Source: Phytopseudomonas punonensis (lineage in GTDB: Bacteria; Pseudomonadota; Gammaproteobacteria; Pseudomonadales; Pseudomonadaceae). Taken from it: a stretch of 64,000 nt of DNA. The notes under the pieces are model-generated. The model was not told the origin of the DNA. It made no database searches and worked only from the letters and a program-made list of their open reading frames with translations. Shown here in pieces: positions 36,684-46,380 of the stretch (position 1 is its first letter; the number at the start of each line of letters is the position of its first letter). The stretch is taken from assembly GCF_900142655.1 (NCBI RefSeq), contig NZ_FRBQ01000001.1, forward strand, positions 1,056,115-1,120,114, read 5' to 3'. Position numbers and translations under genes: made by a program.

Positions 36684-39392
36684 ATGGCAGAAATCAGTCG
36701 CGCCGCGTTGTTCGGCAAACTCAACAGCGTCGCCTACAAGGCCATCGAAGCCGCCACCGTGTTCTGCAAGCTGCGTGGCAACCCGTATGTGGAACTGAGC
36801 CACTGGCTGCACCAGATCCTACAGTTGCAGGATTCCGACCTGCACCAGATCATCCGCCAGTTCAGCATCGAGCCGGCGCGCCTGGCCAAGGACATCACTG
36901 AAGCCCTGGATCGCCTGCCGCGCGGCTCCACTTCGATCACCGACCTGTCCTCCCATGTCGAGGAAGCGGTCGAGCGCGGCTGGGTATACGGCAGCCTGAT
37001 GTTCGGCGAAAGCCAGGTGCGCAGCGGCTACCTGATCGTCGGCATCCTCAAGACGCCGAGCCTGCGCAATGCGTTGCTGGCCATCTCCCGGGAGTTCGAC
37101 AAGCTCAAGGTCGAGACCCTCACCGAGCGCTTCGACGAAGTGGTCGGCGCCTCGCCGGAAAACGCCCTGGCCGCCACCGACGGCTTCCAGGCCGGCGCCG
37201 CGCCGGGCGAGGCCAGCGGCGCCATCGCGCCGAGCGCCATGGGCAAGCAGGAAGCGCTCAAGCGCTTCACCGTCGACCTCACCGAGCAGGCGCGCAGCGG
37301 CAAGCTCGACCCCATCGTCGGCCGTGACGACGAGATCCGCCAGCTGGTCGATATCCTCATGCGTCGCCGGCAGAACAACCCGATCCTTACCGGTGAAGCC
37401 GGCGTCGGCAAGACCGCGGTGGTCGAAGGTTTCGCCCTGCGCATCGTCGCCGGCGACGTGCCGCCGAGCCTCAAGGACGTCGAGCTGCGCAGCCTGGACG
37501 TTGGCCTGCTGCAAGCCGGCGCCAGCATGAAGGGTGAATTCGAGCAGCGCCTGCGCCAGGTCATCGAGGACGTGCAGAGCTCGCCCAAGCCGATCATCCT
37601 GTTCATCGACGAGGCCCACACCCTGGTCGGCGCCGGTGGCGCGGCTGGCACCGGCGATGCTGCCAACCTGCTCAAACCGGCGCTGGCCCGCGGTACCCTG
37701 CGCACCGTAGCCGCCACCACCTGGGCGGAATACAAGAAACACATCGAGAAAGACCCGGCCCTGACCCGCCGCTTCCAGGTGGTGCAGGTCGACGAGCCTT
37801 CCGAGCATCGTGCGATCCTGATGATGCGCGGCGTCGCCGCGACCATGGAAAAGCACCACCAGGTGCAGATCCTCGACGAAGCGCTGGAAGCTGCCGTCAA
37901 GCTGTCGCACCGCTACATTCCGGCCCGTCAGTTGCCGGACAAGTCGGTGAGCCTGCTCGACACCGCCTGCGCCCGCGTCGCCATCAGCCTGCACGCCGTG
38001 CCCGCCGAGGTGGACGACAGCCGTCGGCGCATCGAGTCGCTGGAGACCGAGCGAGCGATCATCGGCCGTGAACAGGCCATCGGTGTCAGCATCGGCAGCC
38101 GCCTGCTGGACGTCGACGCAGCACTGGCCGAAGAGCGCCTGCGCCTGGTCACCCTGGAAACCCGCTGGGCCGACGAGAAGGCGCTGGTCGACGAACTGCT
38201 GGCCACCCGTGCCCGCTTGCGTGCCGCTGCCGAGCCAGTAGACGCCACCAGCCAAGAAGCGGGCGCCGAACAGCCGGCCCTGAGCGACGAAGAGCGCACT
38301 GCGCTGCGCAACACACTTAGCGATCTGCAGCAGCGCCTCAGTGCCCTGCAGGGCGAAACACCGCTGATTCTGCCGACCGTCGACTATCAGGCCGTGGCCT
38401 CGGTAGTCGCCGACTGGACGGGCATCCCGGTCGGGCGCATGGCGCGCAACGAACTGGAGACCATCCTCAAGCTCGACCAGCACCTGAAGAAACGCATCAT
38501 CGGCCAGGATCACGCCCTGGAGATGATCGCCAAGCGCATCCAGACCTCCCGTGCCGGCCTGGACAACCCCAACAAACCGATCGGCGTGTTCATGCTCGCC
38601 GGCACCTCCGGCGTGGGCAAGACCGAAACCGCCCTGGCCTTGGCCGAAGCCCTCTACGGCGGCGAGCAGAACGTCATCACCATCAACATGAGTGAGTTCC
38701 AGGAAGCGCACACCGTGTCCACCCTCAAGGGCGCGCCACCGGGCTACATCGGCTATGGCGAGGGCGGCGTGCTGACCGAAGCGGTACGTCGCAAGCCCTA
38801 TAGCGTGGTGCTGCTCGACGAGGTGGAGAAAGCTCACCCGGACGTGCACGAGATCTTCTTCCAGGTGTTCGACAAGGGCGTGATGGAAGATGGCGAAGGC
38901 CGGCAGATCGACTTCAAGAACACCCTGATCCTGCTCACCACCAACGCCGGCACCGAGATGATCGCCGGGCTGTGCAGCGACCCGGAGCTGATGCCCGAAC
39001 CCGAAGGCATCGCCAAAGCCCTGCGCGAACCGCTGCTGCAGATTTTCCCGCCGGCCCTGCTCGGCCGCCTGGTGACCATCCCCTACTACCCGCTGTCGGA
39101 CGACATGCTCAAGGCCATCACCCGCCTGCAGCTCGAGCGCATCAAGAAGCGCATCGAAAGCACCCACAAGGTGCCGTTCGATTACGACGACAGCGTGATC
39201 GATCTGGTGGTTTCGCGCTGCACCGAGAACGAGAGTGGCGGGCGGCAGATCGACGCCATCCTGACCAATAGCATGCTGCCGGACATGAGCCGCGAGTTCC
39301 TGACCCGCCTGCTCGAAGGCAAACCGCTGAGCGGGGTGCAGGTAACGCAGCAGAACAACGAGCTGCATTACAGCTTCGAGCAGACGCCGTGA
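36684..39392 (+). CDS. clpV1: ClpV (TssH), AAA+ ATPase that recycles the contracted sheath
   Basis: A 902-residue ClpB-like disaggregase. The N-domain (residues 1-160) recognises TssC. The first AAA domain has Walker A GEAGVGKTA and Walker B ILFIDEAH. A middle coiled coil with an unusual insertion-free helix pair (about 420-540) follows. The second AAA domain has GTSGVGKTE and VVLLDEVEKAHPD. The length matches ClpV1. The RBS AAAGGA is 8 bases before the ATG. A large antisense open frame across it is a composition artefact. Confidence 0.97.
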   Translation: MAEISRAALFGKLNSVAYKAIEAATVFCKLRGNPYVELSHWLHQILQLQDSDLHQIIRQFSIEPARLAKDITEALDRLPRGSTSITDLSSHVEEAVERGWVYGSLMFGESQVRSGYLIVGILKTPSLRNALLAISREFDKLKVETLTERFDEVVGASPENALAATDGFQAGAAPGEASGAIAPSAMGKQEALKRFTVDLTEQARSGKLDPIVGRDDEIRQLVDILMRRRQNNPILTGEAGVGKTAVVEGFALRIVAGDVPPSLKDVELRSLDVGLLQAGASMKGEFEQRLRQVIEDVQSSPKPIILFIDEAHTLVGAGGAAGTGDAANLLKPALARGTLRTVAATTWAEYKKHIEKDPALTRRFQVVQVDEPSEHRAILMMRGVAATMEKHHQVQILDEALEAAVKLSHRYIPARQLPDKSVSLLDTACARVAISLHAVPAEVDDSRRRIESLETERAIIGREQAIGVSIGSRLLDVDAALAEERLRLVTLETRWADEKALVDELLATRARLRAAAEPVDATSQEAGAEQPALSDEERTALRNTLSDLQQRLSALQGETPLILPTVDYQAVASVVADWTGIPVGRMARNELETILKLDQHLKKRIIGQDHALEMIAKRIQTSRAGLDNPNKPIGVFMLAGTSGVGKTETALALAEALYGGEQNVITINMSEFQEAHTVSTLKGAPPGYIGYGEGGVLTEAVRRKPYSVVLLDEVEKAHPDVHEIFFQVFDKGVMEDGEGRQIDFKNTLILLTTNAGTEMIAGLCSDPELMPEPEGIAKALREPLLQIFPPALLGRLVTIPYYPLSDDMLKAITRLQLERIKKRIESTHKVPFDYDDSVIDLVVSRCTENESGGRQIDAILTNSMLPDMSREFLTRLLEGKPLSGVQVTQQNNELHYSFEQTP

Positions 39393-39426
39393 GCCCCACG
39401 ATGCTGACTGCGACAGAGGACGCTAG

Positions 39427-42162
39427 ATGGCAATAACCCAAAGCGCACGCATGGCCGTCGTCACTAGCCCCTTGGGTGGCGACGTGCTGGTGCTGCGAAG
39501 AATGGAGGGCCGGGACGAACTCAGCCGCCCCTTCGCCTACGAACTGGCGCTGATTTCCGAAGATCATGCGCTGCCACTCGATGCCCTGCTGGGCAAGCCG
39601 ATGGGGCTGACCCTGCAACTGGCCGACGGCAGCGACCGCTACTTCCACGGTATCGCTGCGCGCTGCAGCCAGGCAGCAGGCAGCGGCCAGTTCGCCAGCT
39701 ACCGGGTCAGCCTCAAGCCCTGGTTATGGCTGCTGTCGCGCACCTCGGACTGCCGCATCTTCCAGAACAAGACAGTGCCGGATATCGTTAAGCAGGTCTT
39801 CCGCGACCTGGGTTTCTCCGACTTCGAAGACGCCCTCACCCGCTCCTATCGGGAGTGGGAGTACTGCGTGCAGTACCGCGAAACCAGCCTGGACTTCGTC
39901 AGCCGACTGCTCGAGCAAGAAGGCATCTATTACTACTTCCGCCACGAGCAGGCCCGCCACGTACTGGTGCTGTGCGACGCCTATGGCGCACACCGGGCTG
40001 CTCCTGGCTACGCCAGCGTGCCCTACTTCCCGCTGGAAGATCAGATGCGCGAGCGCGACCACATCTACGACTGGCACCTCAATCATGAAGTGCAGTCAGG
40101 CTCGCTGGAGCTCAACGACTACGACTTTCAACGCCCCAGCGCACGCCTGGAAGTACGCTCGATCGTCGCGCGCCCGCATAGCAACGCCGGGCACCCACTG
40201 TTCGACTATCCCGGTGAATACGTACAGAGCAAGGACGGCGAGCAATACGCGCGCAATCGCATCGAGGCCATCCATACCCAGTACGAGCGCGTGCAGTTGC
40301 GCAGCAACGCGCGAGGTATAGGCGCCGGTCACCTGTTTAGCATGACCGGCTACCCACGCGCCGATCAGAACCGCGAATACCTGGCCGTCAGTGCCGACTA
40401 CCAGATCGTGCAGGAAGCCTTCGAGAACACCACCAGCGACGAGCCGCTGCAGTTCGACAGCCGCCTGGAGTGCATCGATGCCAGCCAGGTTTTCCGCCCG
40501 CTGCCACTGACCGTGCAGCCGATCGTGCAGGGGCCGCAGACGGCCATGGTGGTCGGCCCCAAGGGCGAGGAAATCTGGACCGACTCGTTCGGCCGGGTCA
40601 AGGTGCACTTCTACTGGGATCGTCACGACCAGTCCAACGAGAACAGCTCCTGCTGGATCCGTGTATCGCAGAACTGGGCCGGCAAGAACTGGGGCTCTAT
40701 CCAGATTCCGCGTATCGGTCAGGAAGTCATCGTTAGTTTTCTGGAAGGTGACCCTGACCGGCCGATCATCACCGGTCGCGTCTACAACGCCGAACAAACC
40801 GTGCCTTATGATCTACCTGCCAACGCCACCCAGAGCGGCATCAAGAGCCGCTCCAGCAAAGGAGGCACGCCAGCGCAGTTCAATGAAATCCGCATGGAGG
40901 ACAAGAAGGGCGAAGAGCAGCTGTACATCCATGCCGAACGTAACCAGGACATCGTCGTCGAGCTGGACGAGACCCACGCCATCGGCCGCGACCGCAGCAA
41001 GTCCATCGGCCGCGACGAGACTGTCGATGTCGGCGCCAACCGCACCAAGAAGATCGCCCGCAACGAGCGCTACAGCATTGGCCACAACAAGACGGTGAAC
41101 ATCGGCCGCTTCAAGGTCGAGAGCATCGGCATGGCCAAGATGACCAACGTCGGCCTGGGCTATAACCGCAACATCGGCATGGCGATGTTCTCGGCAGTGG
41201 GCATGAACCGCACCGATTTCGTCGGCAAGACCTGGGCCGTCTCGGCCGGCGACAAGATCGAGTTCAAGGTCGGCAGCTCGCAACTGACCCTGACGCCGGA
41301 TGCCATCTACCTCAGCGCCAAGGACATCCACTTCAAGGCGCAGGAGTATCTGCACGCCGATGCCCCCTCCGACATCCTGCTCAACTCGGGCACCGCACAG
41401 CCAGCGCCAGAGCACAGCGGCAAGGCGGAGCCCGGCTCGCAGGTCGGTGCACTCGCAACGGTCGCCGGCGTTCTGCGCGGCCTCGGTTCGCAGGCCGCAC
41501 CGAGCGCCCAGGGTAATGACAAGCGCCCGGGCGCCGAAGCTCAGGGCAGCCTCTCATTGAGGAGTCATGCACCCGCGGCGGCCGATACGCCTGCCGCCGT
41601 TACCACCGCCCTCGGCAGCGCAGTGGATCGCATTGCCGCCCAGTCACCCGCGCTGCAGGAAGATCTGCGCTCGCTGCAGGAGCAAGGCTGGGATATCGAA
41701 TACGGCCCCGCAGGCGAAGGTACGTATGTGAGTCAGGAAGGTGACGTGAGCCGGATCGTCATCGATGGCGACATGCGTGGGTCTCCCGCCACGGTGACCC
41801 AACTGCTGGCTCACGAGGTGGGCCATGCCACCCACCCCTACGAGGAAAACCTTTCCTCCAAGGCGGCCTACGTCAGCGGTGCTCTGCAAGACGAGGGCGC
41901 TGCGGTACTGAACAACATCAAGGTACAGCGAGAGATCATCGCCAATGGCGGCCCGGACATCAGCATCAATGGTTCGGCGGCCAACCATGCGGCGTACAAC
42001 GCAGCCTACGACCAGCTCGTCAGCAGCGGCGATACGGGTGCAGCCCGCAAGGCCGTCGGCCAGGCGTGGGGCAGCGAAACCTCATCGGTCAAGGTCGACG
42101 GCCAGTTCGTCACGTACAACGATTATTACGGCAGCTGGTATGACGATAATGCCGACGATTAA
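39427..42162 (+). CDS. vgrG: VgrG spike with C-terminal zinc-metallopeptidase-like domain
   Basis: A 911-residue evolved VgrG. Residues 1-645 are the spike: gp27-like LLEQEGIYYYFRHE, OB-fold KVHFYWD...SCWIRVSQNWAG, and the gp5-like repeat helix (IGRDRSKSIGRDETVDVG). After an Ala/Pro/Gly linker, a distinct domain (about 720-911) contains HEVGH (796-800) and a downstream Glu823 in DEGAAVLNN, the layout of a zincin metallopeptidase. It ends in acidic YDDNADD. Loss of either His would be expected to abolish toxicity. P. aeruginosa VgrG2b shows that a VgrG can carry such a toxin, but I see no close match. A lipoprotein gene overlaps its end by 14 bases. Confidence 0.9.
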   Translation: MAITQSARMAVVTSPLGGDVLVLRRMEGRDELSRPFAYELALISEDHALPLDALLGKPMGLTLQLADGSDRYFHGIAARCSQAAGSGQFASYRVSLKPWLWLLSRTSDCRIFQNKTVPDIVKQVFRDLGFSDFEDALTRSYREWEYCVQYRETSLDFVSRLLEQEGIYYYFRHEQARHVLVLCDAYGAHRAAPGYASVPYFPLEDQMRERDHIYDWHLNHEVQSGSLELNDYDFQRPSARLEVRSIVARPHSNAGHPLFDYPGEYVQSKDGEQYARNRIEAIHTQYERVQLRSNARGIGAGHLFSMTGYPRADQNREYLAVSADYQIVQEAFENTTSDEPLQFDSRLECIDASQVFRPLPLTVQPIVQGPQTAMVVGPKGEEIWTDSFGRVKVHFYWDRHDQSNENSSCWIRVSQNWAGKNWGSIQIPRIGQEVIVSFLEGDPDRPIITGRVYNAEQTVPYDLPANATQSGIKSRSSKGGTPAQFNEIRMEDKKGEEQLYIHAERNQDIVVELDETHAIGRDRSKSIGRDETVDVGANRTKKIARNERYSIGHNKTVNIGRFKVESIGMAKMTNVGLGYNRNIGMAMFSAVGMNRTDFVGKTWAVSAGDKIEFKVGSSQLTLTPDAIYLSAKDIHFKAQEYLHADAPSDILLNSGTAQPAPEHSGKAEPGSQVGALATVAGVLRGLGSQAAPSAQGNDKRPGAEAQGSLSLRSHAPAAADTPAAVTTALGSAVDRIAAQSPALQEDLRSLQEQGWDIEYGPAGEGTYVSQEGDVSRIVIDGDMRGSPATVTQLLAHEVGHATHPYEENLSSKAAYVSGALQDEGAAVLNNIKVQREIIANGGPDISINGSAANHAAYNAAYDQLVSSGDTGAARKAVGQAWGSETSSVKVDGQFVTYNDYYGSWYDDNADD

Positions 42163-42703
42163 GCGGCCCTTTTTCAGGCTCTGTGCCTACCTGCTTGTAG
42201 CGAGCACGGCAGCCTGTTCAACAGCGAACGAGAACCAACGGATGAACCAAGCCCCTTTCACGCTCTGGCAAACCATCGAGCAACTGGCGCAGCAAGGGCC
42301 GCTGACCAAGGCCAAGATCGAGCAGACGCTGGGCAGCACCCTGCAGTTGGACAAGCAGGATGAGCACCGCACCCGCTGGATTGGTGGCGAGGTTGTCCTG
42401 CAAGGCAACGTGCGCATCGCGCAGACTGGTTTCACGGTACTCAATAAGGAGCATGCGGCCCGGCAGAGCACCGTCGGCCTGTTTCTGACCGGTGCCTGCA
42501 TAGGTCGCCATGACATAGAAGCGCAGTATGGTGAACTGCTTCTGGTCTCGGCCCCGCGTGGCCGCTCACCGCACGAGACAAGCGTTTGGGAAAGCGCACG
42601 CCCCTGGGGCCAACTGCGCTTCGCGTTCAAGCAGAACAACCCCGAGTGCCTGCACAGCGTGTCGATCATTCCAGCCGCGCAATCGATACCTGGCGAAGCT
42701 TGA
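42149..42703 (+). CDS. lipoprotein, candidate immunity protein to the VgrG metallopeptidase
   Basis: A 184-residue predicted lipoprotein of no family I recognise. It has a lipobox TAAC (Cys23) after a hydrophobic signal. The mature part shows a helical start (LWQTIEQLAQQGPLTKAKIEQTLG) and beta-rich remainder. The start overlaps the vgrG end by 14 bases (ATG 42149; 42140 is also possible), so it is translated with vgrG. Envelope localisation fits protection against a periplasmic metallopeptidase. The function is inferred from position only. Confidence 0.65.
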   Translation: MPTIKRPFFRLCAYLLVASTAACSTANENQRMNQAPFTLWQTIEQLAQQGPLTKAKIEQTLGSTLQLDKQDEHRTRWIGGEVVLQGNVRIAQTGFTVLNKEHAARQSTVGLFLTGACIGRHDIEAQYGELLLVSAPRGRSPHETSVWESARPWGQLRFAFKQNNPECLHSVSIIPAAQSIPGEA

Positions 42704-42724
42704 TTCATAGCGAACGGACATAGC

Positions 42725-43837
42725 GTGCAGATCGATAATCGCAGTGGTTTCCCCCATGCCTGGCTCGAGAAAACCGGCCCAGGCGGCGTCGTTTACGACG
42801 TCCTGGTGCTGCGCGGCACCTTTGCGCTGACCGGTAGCTATCTTCCACTGCAGCGGGCCGATGTGCAGGCACCCATCGTCTATGCCGATGAGTACGATGG
42901 CCATCCCGAAGCCAACCCGCTGCAGAGCGTGCTGCGCCGCGAAGGCGACCTGACGCTGCTCAAACAGGCCAGTGATATCTACGTCACGGGTACCGCCCGT
43001 AGCGAAGACGGTGTCGCCCTACCTGGCTGGCTCGCCGGCATTCGCGTCGGCACACAGCGCAAGCTGCTGCAACTGCACGGCCCGCGGCGCTTCGAACGCC
43101 ACGGGCAGGAATGGCGCCTGAGCAGCGCTGAACCCGTCAACCAGGTGCCCCTCGACTACCGCTATGCCTTCGGTGGCTGCTACAGCGTGATGGCGAGCGA
43201 ACAGAGCCCGGTAGAGCGGGTGTACAACCCCGATAATCCCGCCGGGTGCGGCTGGCTGCCCAGCGAGGCTGACCTAACGGCCGTGTCGCCCGAGGCCCAG
43301 GCGCAGATACGCCAATGGCTGGAGGGCGTAAGCGAGCTGCCGGCTCCACAGATCGAGGACGTCGATGCGCCCATCACCAGCCCCCATGACGCGCTGCCGC
43401 CACAAGGCTTCGCCCCCCTCGCCCGCTGGAGCCAGGCACGCCTGCAATACGCCGGCACCTACGACGAACACTGGCAGCGCGAGCGCTATCCCCTGCTGCC
43501 CGACGACTTCGACGAACGCTTCTACCAGGCTGCGCCGCCTGGGCTGATCCAGCCCGGCTACCTGACCGGTGACGAATTCATCTCCCTGCTCGGCATGCTG
43601 CCCGAGGGCCTGACGCATTTCCGTCTGCCCGGGATCCTGGCGCTGGTATCGCTGACCCCGTTCCACGGCCGTACCCGACAAGGGCCGCTGGTGCTCGACA
43701 CCGTGGCCATCGACCTGGATGCCCGGCACGTCTCGCTGATCTGGCGCGGCACCTTCGAGCGTGGCGAGCCCTGGCGGCGGTTGGCGATCGGCACGCTGGA
43801 CGTTCCCCTGGTGCAGGAGGACGTGCATGGCACTTGA
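42725..43837 (+). CDS. DUF2169 adaptor/chaperone for a PAAR-like T6SS effector
   Basis: A 370-residue DUF2169 protein: opening MQIDNRSGFPHAWLEKTG, then VLVLRGTFAL, LDYRYAFGGCY and PEGLTHFRLPG. Such proteins load DUF4150/PAAR-like effectors onto VgrG. It begins at a GTG and its end overlaps the effector gene by 11 bases, with the effector ribosome site (AGGAGG) inside it, so the pair is made together. No signal peptide. The placement directly after vgrG suggests both load on the same spike. Confidence 0.88.
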   Translation: MQIDNRSGFPHAWLEKTGPGGVVYDVLVLRGTFALTGSYLPLQRADVQAPIVYADEYDGHPEANPLQSVLRREGDLTLLKQASDIYVTGTARSEDGVALPGWLAGIRVGTQRKLLQLHGPRRFERHGQEWRLSSAEPVNQVPLDYRYAFGGCYSVMASEQSPVERVYNPDNPAGCGWLPSEADLTAVSPEAQAQIRQWLEGVSELPAPQIEDVDAPITSPHDALPPQGFAPLARWSQARLQYAGTYDEHWQRERYPLLPDDFDERFYQAAPPGLIQPGYLTGDEFISLLGMLPEGLTHFRLPGILALVSLTPFHGRTRQGPLVLDTVAIDLDARHVSLIWRGTFERGEPWRRLAIGTLDVPLVQEDVHGT

Positions 43838-45509
43838 TGTAGACATCGGGGCCGGGCGGTACCACAACGCCGACCTGTTCCGTAAGAACTTCGGTATCGA
43901 CAGCGCCGAACAGGCCGCAGGCGCCCTCAACAATCTGGATAGCCTGTATGCCCGTGGCGGCCACCCCTGGGAAGCTTTCACCGCCAACGGCGAATACTTT
44001 CCGGGCCAGCGCGAGAGCTTCGACAAGACCGCCAGACAGGTCAAGGATCTGTACGACAAAGGGGTCTACAAGGATGGCGAGCTGGCGGAGTCAAAACCAA
44101 CGGAGGACGGCAAGGATCTCGTGGGCAACGCCCGCCACGCCGCCAACGACAGCCATGAATGGAAAGCCGTCTGCTCGGTACCGGATTTCTGCAAGGTCGG
44201 CAATGCCGTGGTGCCATTCGACAGCTTCGCCACCATCGGCAACCAGACCCAGTCCTCACCGGACGTGAAAGCCCAAGGCGTGCCGGTGTATCGCGTCGGC
44301 GACCTGCACAAGGGCGTGCAGGGCGATGCCGGTTCCCACGTGGTCGCCGGCACTTCGCTCGGCGGCGGCCACGTCAAATTTCTCAGCGGCCAGAACGACG
44401 TCAAGGTCAACGGTATCCCGCTGGTACGCCAGGACAGCACCTGCCTGGTCAATTGCAATGGCGCCGGTATCGGCGGTGCGCTGGGCAAGGTCGTCACTAC
44501 CCAGCGCGGCGCAGATACCCAAGCCGAAAAAACCGCCGAGGAGACCAACCCGGAACTGCAGGCGCTGCTCGACGCCGAAGCCGACGAGCGCTCGCTGTGG
44601 GAGAAGACCAAAGACTTCGGTTCCGGCGCCTGGAGCAGCACCAAACGCATAGCCGAGGCCAGCGTTGACGACCCGCTGGATACCGGCGTTGGTGTACTCA
44701 AGGGCATTGGCAACCTGCCCACGGATCTCTGGAACCTCGGGGTGATGGCCAGCAAGTACAGCACGGCGGCGGGCATCCCCCCTATCGCGCTGCGCGCCCA
44801 GGTCATGGAAAAGGCCGCCCTTGCCGCCCACCAGGCCGGCGACCTGACCAAGGCCAACGAACTGGCCAGCCAGGCCAGCAAGATGATGAATGCAGGCTAC
44901 GCCGGGGATCTGTTCGAGCTGACCAGCGACGCACAGACCGGTGGCTCTGTACTGTCGATGTTCATACCCGGCAGCGTGGTGGTGAAGGGAGCGAGTAGAG
45001 CGGGCAAGGCAGCACGTGGAGTGCGAGTTCTGGATGAGGCGGCCGACGCCGAGAAAGCTGTAGATGTAGGCAAGAGTTCAGGCCCTGGGGTGCACGTCAA
45101 GGCGGCAACAGGCGAGAAGGCGGCACATGAGGCCATGGTAGGCAAAGGATACGAGCCGTTGGGTAAAACGGACGGCAACTACAAGCCCGGGCAGAACGGC
45201 ATAGATGGTGTCTACAAGAACTCAAACCCGCCCCCCGAATACATCATCACCGAGGCAAAGTACGGCTCATCGCAGCTCAACAAGAGATTGGCCGATGGAG
45301 CGAATCAGATGGATGATGCCTGGGTAATGAAGCGCCTCGATAGCACCGTCGGCAGAGAGCAAGCGGATCTGATCAGGGATGCGATGGATGCCGGCACCGT
45401 GCAAAAGATTCTACTCAGGGTAGATGAAGGCGGTAACGTAACGCCAAGACTTATCGACAGCTCTGGCAATGTGGTCAGGGGTAACGCCGGAAAGGTTCCG
45501 GGATTTTGA
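43827..45509 (+). CDS. PAAR-like (DUF4150) T6SS effector with C-terminal PoNe-type DNase
   Basis: A 560-residue polymorphic toxin. Residues 1-125 are helical; residues 125-250 form a DUF4150/PAAR-like spike tip (CKVGNAVVPFDSFATIG, VKVNGIPLVRQDSTCLVNCNG). The middle (250-400) is helical with hydrophobic stretches (SVLSMFIPGSVVV), possibly for membrane passage. The tip (415-560) matches PoNe nucleases of the PD-(D/E)xK fold: Asp460 in NGIDGVY and Glu476-x-Lys478 in ITEAKYG, then QMDDAWVMKRL. PoNe domains degrade DNA in target cells. Start at 43827 is set by AGGAGG. The 3' third is less GC-rich than the body, as in exchangeable toxin tips. Confidence 0.88.
   Translation: MALDVDIGAGRYHNADLFRKNFGIDSAEQAAGALNNLDSLYARGGHPWEAFTANGEYFPGQRESFDKTARQVKDLYDKGVYKDGELAESKPTEDGKDLVGNARHAANDSHEWKAVCSVPDFCKVGNAVVPFDSFATIGNQTQSSPDVKAQGVPVYRVGDLHKGVQGDAGSHVVAGTSLGGGHVKFLSGQNDVKVNGIPLVRQDSTCLVNCNGAGIGGALGKVVTTQRGADTQAEKTAEETNPELQALLDAEADERSLWEKTKDFGSGAWSSTKRIAEASVDDPLDTGVGVLKGIGNLPTDLWNLGVMASKYSTAAGIPPIALRAQVMEKAALAAHQAGDLTKANELASQASKMMNAGYAGDLFELTSDAQTGGSVLSMFIPGSVVVKGASRAGKAARGVRVLDEAADAEKAVDVGKSSGPGVHVKAATGEKAAHEAMVGKGYEPLGKTDGNYKPGQNGIDGVYKNSNPPPEYIITEAKYGSSQLNKRLADGANQMDDAWVMKRLDSTVGREQADLIRDAMDAGTVQKILLRVDEGGNVTPRLIDSSGNVVRGNAGKVPGF
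44225..45020 (+). repeat. 0.8-kb direct repeat, copy 1 (within active PAAR effector)
   Basis: This stretch recurs almost identically at 46381-47159 in the same direction. It covers the PAAR-like domain and the helical middle. Copy 2 lacks 18 bases here (six codons, DLTKAN). The match begins at CTTCGCCA and fades after the KGASRAGKA segment, exactly where the toxin tips diverge. Confidence 0.95.
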
Positions 45510-45526
45510 GACAGAGGGGCAGATCA

Positions 45527-46282
45527 ATGCCGCGCGATATGCTAAAGAGCAAAGAGTTCTTCGACAAATGGATTTCGTATGACCTGGAGAGAATGCAACA
45601 GAAGCAGAACCGTCTCGACTCTGGAGGCATACCGCTGCCCTACGGCAAGGTAACCGCCGCTGCGGATCTCTGCAATAAGGCGCTTGAAGTCATCGTCATG
45701 AGCTATTCGCGTGGCGACCGGGTTGCCGATTTGAGCGGCCATATAGTCAGACTGCTCGCTGAGCGTGAGCAACTCAAAGCGCTGTGCGAGGCCCTGCCTA
45801 AGGACGAGCAAAAAAAACGCATCCAATATGAGCGACTGAGTTTCGACAACTACCTGGATTTCTTCTGGTGGCTCTCTCTGGCCGTCTGTCTCGGTATGGA
45901 CGAAGCACACCTTGAGCGCGTAATCGCGCTGATCAACAACGCAGGCCAGGACGCACTACTGGATCGTATCGCCGTGAAACTCGGCGCTCATCAGCGTGCC
46001 GTATCCAACGAATTGGTGTTCCCCAAGCAATATGCGCTGTTGCTGCAAGCACTGGATGCGCCTTCGCAAGAGCAATCCAATCTGGTCAAGAAATTCCTCG
46101 ACGGCTGGTACAAAGGCAACAAGAACCTCGCCGCATGGTACGACACTCACAAAGGTGAAGACACCGGTTACGTTGGTTATTGGTGCTTTGAAGCGGCACT
46201 GGTAGTGAAGCTATTTGGAATAGACGATTCGTCTTTCAGAACGCATGCGCACTATCCGGCTGACTTAGCTCACAACACCTGA
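45527..46282 (+). CDS. PoNi-type immunity protein (DUF1910/DUF1911)
   Basis: A 251-residue cytoplasmic protein. The N-terminal half fits DUF1910 (FFDKWISYDLERMQQKQNRL) and the C-terminal half DUF1911, with the typical GYWCFEAALVVKLFGIDDSSF and HYPADL ending. PoNi proteins neutralise PoNe DNases in the cytoplasm by direct binding. The ATG at 45527 is used because AGAGGGG precedes it by 7 bases; the frame also opens at a TTG at 45506. It lies 17 bases after the effector stop. Confidence 0.9.
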   Translation: MPRDMLKSKEFFDKWISYDLERMQQKQNRLDSGGIPLPYGKVTAAADLCNKALEVIVMSYSRGDRVADLSGHIVRLLAEREQLKALCEALPKDEQKKRIQYERLSFDNYLDFFWWLSLAVCLGMDEAHLERVIALINNAGQDALLDRIAVKLGAHQRAVSNELVFPKQYALLLQALDAPSQEQSNLVKKFLDGWYKGNKNLAAWYDTHKGEDTGYVGYWCFEAALVVKLFGIDDSSFRTHAHYPADLAHNT

Positions 46283-46380
46283 TTTCTATAGCATCGCTTC
46301 ACCCGCAATCGCCTGCACCGATATGGGATGTGAATCAGTGATTCGTATCGGTCAGGCTGCTAATCAGGCACAGGTCGCAA

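Noticed and set aside
36819..39368. 849-codon minus-strand open frame across clpV
   Set aside because: Exact shadow of ClpV with no family motif or ribosome site; long antisense frames are expected in high-GC genes.
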